NCBI GenBank assembly: GCA_029976905.1 | Contig: JAPOLW010000239.1 | Coordinates: 1 to 6,166, forward strand | Reading direction: 5' to 3' | Origin: a bacterium | Lineage (GTDB): Bacteria > Desulfobacterota > Binatia > UBA12015 | Length of the DNA: 6,166 nucleotides | Shown here: positions 1 through 5,017 of the stretch, piece by piece | Position numbering within the stretch: position 1 is the first letter of the stretch | Layout of the letters: each line of letters opens with the position of its first letter | Notes under the pieces: generated by a model | Seen by the model: the letters and a program-made list of their open reading frames with translations, nothing else | The model's database searches: none | Told to the model about the DNA's origin: nothing | Made by a program: the position numbers and the translations under genes

Positions 1-342
1 CTCGTACTCGGAGGATGCTCCGCTTTGACCGGTTCGGGTACGGCCTCGAATGCTACGTCGCTGGAGGATGACGCCGACGTCTCGACGGCATCCCGCGCAC
101 GCCCCGCGGCTTCCGATCAGCCCCCGATGCCCAGAGCAGGCGCGCCGGTGCCCTCCCGCGAGGGTCTCGACCCCTCCGCCACCGGCGCAGTCCCCGGTGG
201 CGACTCGAGGCTACTTGAGATTCGGGGCAAAAACGTGCTTTGTATTTTCTACCTTCAACAACCCGAATGGCTTCTTGAAGCGCGTCCGATGATATGTCGC
301 GGGCGCATTCCCGCGATACGGTCACACCAGGCTGGAGACTGA
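1..342 (+). CDS. possible lipoprotein N-terminus, 5'-truncated, running into rearranged DNA
   Basis: This frame is open from the first base of the window to a TGA at 340-342; the true start would lie to the left. The first residues read LVLGGCSALTGSG, which fits the end of a type II signal peptide: lipobox L-G-G-C with Cys at residue 6, then a Ser/Thr/Ala-rich linker. If real, the product would be a lipoprotein tethered at the cell envelope. From about residue 44 the frame passes through repeat R1. From about residue 75 it reads, in the wrong frame, DNA that in frame 2 encodes the tail of a hydroxylase-like protein, so the C-terminal third is unlikely to be an evolved sequence. The best reading is a genuine lipoprotein start that has lost its natural 3' end to rearrangement, or a chance frame. 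No domain is recognised. Confidence 0.3.
   Translation, partial: LVLGGCSALTGSGTASNATSLEDDADVSTASRARPAASDQPPMPRAGAPVPSREGLDPSATGAVPGGDSRLLEIRGKNVLCIFYLQQPEWLLEARPMICRGRIPAIRSHQAGD
130..183. repeat. dispersed direct repeat, copy R1
   Basis: The first 34 bases (130-163, starting CCCAGAGCAGGCGCGCC) are identical to 1170-1203. Similarity continues to 183 with one indel and about two substitutions. The repeat contains the 8-bp palindrome GGCGCGCC (139-146) and a small hairpin, CCCTC/GAGGG around CCGC (151-164). In this copy it lies upstream of the hydroxylase-tail remnant, whereas R2 lies downstream of the intact hydroxylase-like gene. It contains no recognisable gene and is probably one member of a family of intergenic repeats in this genome (inference). 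Confidence 0.8.
239..292 (+). pseudogene. 3'-end remnant of a cephalosporin-hydroxylase-like paralogue
   Basis: In frame 2 this stretch reads CFVFSTFNNPNGFLKRVR and then stops (TGA 290-292). The next gene ends FLLTNNPNGFLRRVK-stop. At DNA level 257-289 matches 1102-1134 at 27 of 33 positions, and three of the six differences lie in the last codon. The '(T)FNPxGFLKRV' ending is, from memory, typical of the CmcI/cephalosporin hydroxylase family. Codons upstream of about 239 no longer resemble the family, and none of the SAM-binding motifs are present. This is therefore a detached C-terminal scrap of a paralogue rather than a functional gene. The left limit is approximate. Confidence 0.7.
295..318 (+). 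terminator. hairpin just after the remnant's stop codon, terminator-like
   Basis: TCGCGGG (297-303) and CCCGCGA (310-316) pair perfectly around the loop CGCATT. A G-T and a T-A pair extend the stem to 9 bp. It begins three bases after the remnant's stop codon and ends 27 bases before the next start. There is no U-tract after the stem, so it may be a leftover terminator or an mRNA-stabilising hairpin. The position fits the end of the lost paralogue. Confidence 0.4.
334..337 (+). promoter_or_regulatory. ribosome binding site for the TTG start at 346
   Basis: GGAG lies 8 bases before TTG at 346. This supports a TTG start and places the basic, hydrophobic N-terminal segment inside the protein. 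Confidence 0.6.
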
Positions 343-345
343 ACC

Positions 346-1137
346 TTGTTCAAATTGAAGAGCACTCGAAAGATCACCTTGATCCTGGCGGGGTGCGCCA
401 TGGTCTTCAGCTTGTCGGCCATCACTGTCGTATCCGGGGCGAAAGAGATGGGGCCCCAGCGCAAGGGGCAGACGGTCGACGAGCTGACGCCCGAAGAGCG
501 CGATCTCGTCAACCGCTTCTACCACCTGTTTACGAACAAGACCCGCGGCGTCATGGTGAGCAAGTGGTTTGGCATCCTGACCTGGCAGCATCCCTTTGAT
601 TTGTGGGTCACCCAGGAAATCATGACCGAAGTGGCGCCGGATCTGGTCGTCGAAGCCGGGACGTTTCGCGGCGGGAGCGCGATCATCTGGGCCATGATGC
701 TCGAACACATCAACCCCAAGGGTTCGGTGGTGACGATCGACATCGAAGACAAGCGCGTCCCCAAGGCGAAGAACATGCCGATCGCGAAGCGAAAGGTGGA
801 ATTCCTCCACGGGAGCTCGACCGCGCCGGACATCGTCGCCAAGGTGAAGAGTCGCGCGGAGGGCAAGAAGGTGCTCTTGATCCTCGACTCCCTTCACACC
901 CGAGACCACGTCCTCGATGAGTTGCGGGCGTACTGGGAAATCGTCCCGGTCGGGAGCTACATCATCGTGCAAGATTCGGTGATCGGCGGGCACCCGATCG
1001 CGCCAGGGCGAGGCCCTGGTCCCTGGGAAGCGGTTGCCGACTTCATGAAAGAGAACGATCACTTCGTGATCGACAAGAAGCGCGAGCGATTCCTGCTGAC
1101 CAACAACCCGAACGGATTCTTGAGGCGCGTCAAGTAG
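346..1137 (+). CDS. cephalosporin hydroxylase (CmcI)-like SAM-binding protein with N-terminal export or anchor segment
   Basis: The 263-residue product belongs, on motifs, to the CmcI/cephalosporin-hydroxylase family (Pfam PF04989 type), which has a Rossmann methyltransferase fold. Visible motifs are: SAM-binding loop VVEAGTFRGGS (101-111); acidic strand end VVTIDIED (128-135, D132 probable ribose ligand); LILDSLHTRDHVLDEL (178-193) with D181, H184 and H188; YIIVQDSVIGGHP (205-217); and the C-terminal signature TNNPNGFLRRVK. The substrate cannot be predicted. Relatives are annotated as hydroxylases or sugar O-methyltransferases. The N-terminus is unusual: basic residues (K3, K5, R8, K9), then hydrophobic residues 10-30 with a possible lipobox LAGC at 14-17, followed by a hydrophilic linker. 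This reads as a signal peptide, lipoprotein signal or membrane anchor on a family that is normally cytoplasmic. The TTG start has GGAG 8 bases upstream. A remnant of a paralogue's 3' end precedes it and repeat R2 follows it. Family is confident; reaction and location are inference. Confidence 0.88.
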   Translation: MFKLKSTRKITLILAGCAMVFSLSAITVVSGAKEMGPQRKGQTVDELTPEERDLVNRFYHLFTNKTRGVMVSKWFGILTWQHPFDLWVTQEIMTEVAPDLVVEAGTFRGGSAIIWAMMLEHINPKGSVVTIDIEDKRVPKAKNMPIAKRKVEFLHGSSTAPDIVAKVKSRAEGKKVLLILDSLHTRDHVLDELRAYWEIVPVGSYIIVQDSVIGGHPIAPGRGPGPWEAVADFMKENDHFVIDKKRERFLLTNNPNGFLRRVK

Positions 1138-1169
1138 CCTCTGCTTCGAAGCGATCTGGCGTTGACCGC

Positions 1170-1222
1170 CCCAGAGCAGGCGCGCCGGTGCCCTCCCGCG
1201 AGGCCTCGACCGCTCCGCCACC
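1170..1222. repeat. dispersed direct repeat, copy R2
   Basis: This is the second copy of the repeat at 130-183. The first 34 bases are identical, and the remaining 19 match with one gap and about two substitutions. It starts 33 bases after the stop of the hydroxylase-like gene and ends 42 bases before the ATPase start. The hairpin seen in R1 (CCCTC/GAGGG) is one pair shorter here. Together with R1 it brackets the hydroxylase-like gene in direct orientation, about 1.04 kb apart. Confidence 0.8.
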
Positions 1223-1264
1223 AAACATGCAGAGAATCCCGAACCATTTTCCCTACAACAGATC

Positions 1265-4200
1265 ATGGTCCCCTCGTCTCAACTATGGACTCCAAGTTCC
1301 TGCTCCGTGCCACCGAGCGAAAGCCAGAACCAAACGGACGAAACCCCGTTCATTGGACGGGCCGAGCCCCTGCGACAGGTCGAGTCGCGGCTGCGCGAGC
1401 TTCGCAACGGAGACACCTCGCTCGCTCTCATCACCGGCGAGCCGGGTGTCGGCAAGACGTCCCTCGCACGCGAGGTGACGCTGCGAGCGGGAGAGTCGGC
1501 CGGGGTGGTCTGGGTGCGCTGCTGGCCCGACGAGGGCGGCCCGGCCTTCGTCCCCTGGAGCGACGTCGTGGCACAACTCCTCGACCCGGCGGGTCCGGCA
1601 CTGGACGCGGCGCATGCCTCCCGACTGGCAGGACTTCCCGGCGGAGCGTCGTCGTCCGAACCAAGCGCGTCGCCGAGCCTTCGCGACCGGGCCCACGCTC
1701 TGCGCGAGGCCATCGACGACCGCGGGCCCACGATTCTCGTACTCGACGACCTGCACACGGCCGATCGGCCGAGCATCGAACTGCTCGCCCGCATGGCGCA
1801 AACCACCGGGCGCTCCGGTCTGCTCCTCCTCGCAACGGCACGCACGCAGGAGATCGAAACCGATCCGACCCGACGCGAAGCGTTCGGCACCCTGCTTCGC
1901 GTCGCCCACCACGTTCCGCTCGCCGGATTCGACGCCGAGGAGATGGCGACGTTCTGCGAGTCGCGCCGTAGCGGGCTGCGCCCCGGCCGGGAGGAACTGG
2001 ATTCCCTCGCCGCCTCGACCGGTGGAATTCCCTTCCTGCTCGAGGAGGCGCTTCGCGGCGCGAACTCCGAAACCAGTCTCGATGAAGTCGCCACCCGCCT
2101 CTCTCTGGGCTCGCGACTCTTCCTGCAGGGCAGACTCGACAGTCTTTCGCCTGAAGCCCGGACGCTTGCGGGCTTCCTCGCCGTCTACGGATCACGCTTC
2201 TCTGCCACCGTCGTCTCCGATCACCTTCCCGGTCGTGAGACGAAAGCGCTCGAGGGGCTCGGCGAAATGACGGACCTCGGCATCCTCGTTCGTGATGGCG
2301 GCGGATCGACCCAGTACCGGTTTGCGCACGATCTCTACCGCGAAACGCTCCGGGACGAGTTGTCGAACGAAACGCGTCACGCACTTCACCTCGAAATCGC
2401 CGAAGGGCTCATCGCCACCGCACGAAAGACGGTCGGCAACGCAACGACGATCGCCCATCATCTGCGCGAAGCCCAGCCCCTGGGCGACGTCGCCGTAGCC
2501 GGCCAGTGGGCGCGCCGGGCGGCCGACGCGTGCATGGACGCTCCGAGCGCTCCGCAGGCAATTGCGTGGCTGGAGCTGGCGATCGACTGCGATCGCCGGG
2601 AGCGCCGCTCACCCGAAGCGCCCTCGGCACTCCTGCAACAGCTCGCGCGCGCGCATTCCCTGGCGGGGGACGACGACGCGGCCGAGCGGCTGCTCGTCGA
2701 GCTGATCGATCAAGCGGCGGGAACGGGCGATCCGACCCAAACGGCGCAAGCCACGCTCCTGCTCGCCGAGATCCGACCCGCGCGAGGAAGCACGGACCTC
2801 GGCCTGGTCGGTCTGGTGGAAGACGCCCTGGCCGGGCTCGGCCGACGAAGTCCGCGGCTGCGAGCCGGCCTGCTCGCCCGGCTGTCGACCGCGCTGTACT
2901 TCGAAGACCTGAAGCGAAGCCGCAAGCTTGCCGACCAGGGCCTTCAGCTCGCGCGCAGCATCGACGAACCTCTGACCCTCTGCAACGCACTCGCCTCGGC
3001 CCGGACCGCCCACTGGGGCCCCGATCAGCCCGAGCTTCAGCTCGATCTCTCGAGAGAGTTGCTCGCAACCGCCCGCAACGTGCGAGACGACGTCTACCTC
3101 CGCACCGCTTTCCACTGGCTCGCAACCGACCTGCTCCGACGAGGCGCACGACTCGAGCTCGACGACCTGCTGCGCGGCTGGAGAAAGGACGCAACCGGCG
3201 CGGTCGACCGACGCCCGATGATCCTGCTCGAGTTTCTCGAAACGACGCGCGACCTCACGGCGGGACGTCTCGACGAAGCGGAGAAGCGCAGCGAGCGACT
3301 GCAACGCGAACTCGAAGGATTCCCGGCCAGCTCCTGGAGCGAAAACCTCCTACAGTTCGCGGGCGTGCAACTCTTCGCCATCGCCCGCGAGCGGGGCCGT
3401 CTCCAATCGCTGGAGCCGGGAGTGCGGGGCTTCGCCGAGCAGTACCCCAACCTGCGCATCTGGCGCAGCGGCCTCGCGGTTCTGCTCGCCGAGACCGGCC
3501 GCGCCGAGGAGGCTTTCCAGGAGCTGGAATCTCTGGGCGAAAACGACTTCCAGTCCCTCCCGCGGGACGGCAATTGGGTCGCCACCGTCGCCAACTGCGC
3601 CGAGGTGGCCGGCCGCACGAGAGCGACGCGGCACGCACGGCAACTGCACGCACTCCTCGAGCCGCTGAAGGAGTTCCACGTCGTCATCGGCATGGGCGCC
3701 GCCTCCTGGGGATCGGTGCACCATTTTCTCGGGGTCCTGGAAGAAGCGCTCGGCGACGCCGACGCCGCCGTGAAGAGCTTCCAGCGAGCCATCGCCGCGA
3801 ACCAGGCAGCCGGCGCTTTCGGTCTCGCCGCCTACGACGACATCCACCTGGCGAGCCTCCTCGGCCGACAGCCTGAAACATTGGCCCGCGCGCGGGAGAT
3901 CCTGTCCGAGAGCGAAGACGTCGCGAGTCGCATGGGCTCGGTGCGCCTGACCCAATGGATCGAGACCGTCCGTGCCCGTCTCGACGACGAGGAGACCACA
4001 CCCGCGCGTTCGCCCGCGCGGGCGAGCCGCCGCGCTCTGTTCCGCCGCGAAGGTCAGCTCTGGGTCGTCGGAGTGGATGGAGCCCAGAGCCGCCTTCGCC
4101 ATCGACGCGGGCTTTCGCAACTCTGGAGGCTTCTTTCCTCTCCCGGCGTCGACTTCCTCGCTTTCGATCTCGTCAACGAAATCGATTCGACTTCCACCGG

Positions 4201-4612
4201 CCAGGAACCTCGTGCGACGCAAGCGCGCACCGGCCCGCTCGAAACCGCCGACGAGCTGCTCGACGACCGCGCTCGCGCGGAAATCCGCGCGCGACTCCAA
4301 GCATTGCAGGAACAGCGGCAAGAGGCCGAAACGATCCGGGACCATGGCCGGGCGGAGGCACTACGCTCCGAGGAGGAAAGCCTTCTCGAAGCTCTCCGCC
4401 GGGCGACGGGCCTCGGAGGCCGCTCGCGACGGACCTCGTCGGCCGCCGAGCGCGCGCGCATCAACGTGACGCGCACCCTGCGCGGAGCGATCCGCACGAT
4501 CGGGGACGAGGTCCCCACGCTCGGGGCCTACCTCGACCGTCATATCGAAACCGGCCGTACGTGCCGCTACGAGCCCGATCCGGTCGCCCCGCTTCACTTC
4601 GACCTCGACTGA
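1265..4612 (+). CDS. large STAND/AAA_16-type ATPase with TPR-like repeats and conserved C-terminal module; putative regulator
   Basis: The 1115-residue product has the plan of MalT/LuxR-like signal-transduction ATPases. FIGRAEPL (29-36) opens the AAA_16-type domain. Walker A is GEPGVGKTS (58-66) and Walker B is ILVLDDLH (157-164), with LLLLATART (186-194) as the sensor strand. YRFAHDLYRETL (351-362) is the usual end of the helical/winged part of the ATPase. Residues 400-920 are helical and Ala/Leu-rich with TPR-like segments (for example 432-441 and about 830-850). From about 922 comes a separate module: FRREGQLWVV, then a stretch like a winged helix (RRGLSQLWRLLSSPGVDFLAFDLV), a charged coiled coil (about 998-1046), and GLGGRSRRTSSAAERARINV near 1048. 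From memory this module recurs in AAA/TPR regulators and lacks the LuxR HTH. The predicted role is an ATP-dependent cytoplasmic sensor or regulator with unknown ligand and target. ATG 1265 is the first ATG, GTG or TTG after the in-frame stop at 1163 and has no clear Shine-Dalgarno; GTG 1307 is an alternative. Confidence 0.9.
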   Translation: MVPSSQLWTPSSCSVPPSESQNQTDETPFIGRAEPLRQVESRLRELRNGDTSLALITGEPGVGKTSLAREVTLRAGESAGVVWVRCWPDEGGPAFVPWSDVVAQLLDPAGPALDAAHASRLAGLPGGASSSEPSASPSLRDRAHALREAIDDRGPTILVLDDLHTADRPSIELLARMAQTTGRSGLLLLATARTQEIETDPTRREAFGTLLRVAHHVPLAGFDAEEMATFCESRRSGLRPGREELDSLAASTGGIPFLLEEALRGANSETSLDEVATRLSLGSRLFLQGRLDSLSPEARTLAGFLAVYGSRFSATVVSDHLPGRETKALEGLGEMTDLGILVRDGGGSTQYRFAHDLYRETLRDELSNETRHALHLEIAEGLIATARKTVGNATTIAHHLREAQPLGDVAVAGQWARRAADACMDAPSAPQAIAWLELAIDCDRRERRSPEAPSALLQQLARAHSLAGDDDAAERLLVELIDQAAGTGDPTQTAQATLLLAEIRPARGSTDLGLVGLVEDALAGLGRRSPRLRAGLLARLSTALYFEDLKRSRKLADQGLQLARSIDEPLTLCNALASARTAHWGPDQPELQLDLSRELLATARNVRDDVYLRTAFHWLATDLLRRGARLELDDLLRGWRKDATGAVDRRPMILLEFLETTRDLTAGRLDEAEKRSERLQRELEGFPASSWSENLLQFAGVQLFAIARERGRLQSLEPGVRGFAEQYPNLRIWRSGLAVLLAETGRAEEAFQELESLGENDFQSLPRDGNWVATVANCAEVAGRTRATRHARQLHALLEPLKEFHVVIGMGAASWGSVHHFLGVLEEALGDADAAVKSFQRAIAANQAAGAFGLAAYDDIHLASLLGRQPETLARAREILSESEDVASRMGSVRLTQWIETVRARLDDEETTPARSPARASRRALFRREGQLWVVGVDGAQSRLRHRRGLSQLWRLLSSPGVDFLAFDLVNEIDSTSTGQEPRATQARTGPLETADELLDDRARAEIRARLQALQEQRQEAETIRDHGRAEALRSEEESLLEALRRATGLGGRSRRTSSAAERARINVTRTLRGAIRTIGDEVPTLGAYLDRHIETGRTCRYEPDPVAPLHFDLD

Positions 4613-4618
4613 CGCCCC

Positions 4619-4647
4619 GGGAGCCTGGCCCCCGATCCGGGCCTCCC
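4619..4647. terminator. hairpin between convergent stop codons, bidirectional terminator candidate
   Basis: GGGAGCCTGG (4619-4628) pairs with CCGGGCCTCCC (4637-4647) to give 10 bp including one G-T pair, with one bulged C and an 8-base loop. It starts 7 bases after the ATPase stop codon and ends immediately before the stop codon of the minus-strand small ORF. No U-tract follows on either strand, so termination by this hairpin alone is uncertain. The position strongly suggests a 3'-end element shared by both transcripts. Confidence 0.5.
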
Positions 4648-4866
4648 TCACCGCGCCCGGCGAGGTGGGGACGGTCGCGGGGCGCGCTCGTCTCGCTCCG
4701 TGAGAGGGCCAGGGGCATCCGCCGGGGGCTCGGCCCGCGGGATCGAATCCACCAGGAGCTGGCGGATCCGCGCAATGCGCTCGCGGCGACGCTCCCGGTC
4801 CCGCGCCAGAAGCCGGCCCAACGTACGACGATCCATGAAGAGGAGGCGTTCGTTGCGAGCGAACAT
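4648..4866 (-). CDS. possible small basic protein, function unknown
   Basis: This is a 72-residue frame starting MFARNERLLFMDRRTLGRLL. The N-terminal half is a strongly charged Arg/Leu-rich probable helix (residues 12-40). The C-terminal half is Pro/Arg/Ala-rich and likely disordered. No family is recognised. In favour: GGAG lies 9 bases upstream of the ATG, about 78% of third codon positions are G or C, it is convergent with the ATPase gene, and a hairpin sits exactly between the two stops. Against: it is short, low in complexity, lies in DNA where chance open frames are common, and its start falls inside a palindrome that places an almost identical ATG-led sequence on the other strand. A second ATG at 4836 is possible but lacks a Shine-Dalgarno. 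If real, the Arg-rich helix would suit nucleic acid or membrane-surface contact, but that is speculation. Confidence 0.35.
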   Translation of the reverse strand: MFARNERLLFMDRRTLGRLLARDRERRRERIARIRQLLVDSIPRAEPPADAPGPLTERDERAPRPSPPRRAR

Positions 4867-4943
4867 CGTTCCTCGCTCCGAAAAAAGTGCCCCGAGAGCA
4901 AATTTTTTCTCAGAACGAACGATGTTCGCTCAAAACGAACGCC
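4845..4943. repeat. about 99-bp imperfect palindrome with AT-rich core
   Basis: The outer arms 4845-4871 and 4917-4943 are inverted copies of 27 bases with two mismatches, including a perfect 14-base block, AGCGAACATCGTTC (4858-4871) against GAACGATGTTCGCT (4917-4930). On the same centre (4894), an inner pair also matches: AAAAA (4881-4885) with TTTTT (4903-4907), and TGC with GCA around a 7-base loop. The GAAC/GTTC half-site occurs seven times, and each arm holds GAAC-N3-GTTC. It lies between the minus-strand small ORF and the FG-GAP gene and covers the start of the former. It could be a divergent operator or promoter region, a transcript hairpin, or a small palindromic mobile element. I see no clear target-site duplication. 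Confidence 0.75.
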
Positions 4944-5004
4944 GCTCGGGAAAGGAACACCCCAAAGCGTCCACCAAATGGCCCGTTTTCCCTGGCCCGA
5001 GAAT

Positions 5005-5009
5005 GGAGA
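5005..5009 (+). promoter_or_regulatory. ribosome binding site deciding the start of the FG-GAP gene
   Basis: GGAGA begins 13 bases before ATG 5018, which leaves about 8-9 bases of spacing. The in-frame ATGs at 4922 and 5003 have no comparable site. Starting at 5018 also gives a conventional signal peptide with a short basic n-region. Confidence 0.6.
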
Positions 5010-5017
5010 CTCCGACC

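Noticed and set aside
130..183. Repeats R1/R2 as integron attC sites or CRISPR repeats
   Set aside because: There are no paired RYYYAAC/GTTRRRY core sites, no regular spacers and only two copies, with no integrase or cas gene in view.
1003..1019. Perfect 7-bp hairpin CCAGGGC-GAG-GCCCTGG inside the hydroxylase-like gene
   Set aside because: It lies within codons for a conserved Pro/Gly-rich segment (APGRGPGPW) and is adequately explained by coding constraint and GC richness.
1143..1152. 10-bp palindrome GCTTCGAAGC after the hydroxylase-like gene
   Set aside because: It is too short to form a useful terminator stem and loop, has no U-tract, and is not repeated elsewhere in the window.
1162..1167. 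TTGACC as a -35 box for the ATPase gene
   Set aside because: No credible -10 hexamer lies 16-18 bases downstream, as that stretch is the GC-rich repeat R2.
322..1266. Minus-strand open frame of 314 codons opposite the hydroxylase-like gene
   Set aside because: It is antisense to a gene with recognisable motifs, has His/Arg/Asp-rich composition and no family resemblance.
1279..2384. Long minus-strand and alternate-frame open frames across the ATPase gene (also 2506-3876 and 3955-5469 on the plus strand)
   Set aside because: They are shadows of the real gene in GC-rich DNA. Their products are Arg/Pro/Ala-rich with no domain, while the 1265-4612 frame carries clear ATPase motifs.
4922..5017. 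Upstream ATGs (4922, 5003) as starts of the FG-GAP gene
   Set aside because: Neither has a Shine-Dalgarno sequence. Starting at 4922 would put about 32 hydrophilic residues before the signal peptide. ATG 5018 has GGAGA at suitable spacing.
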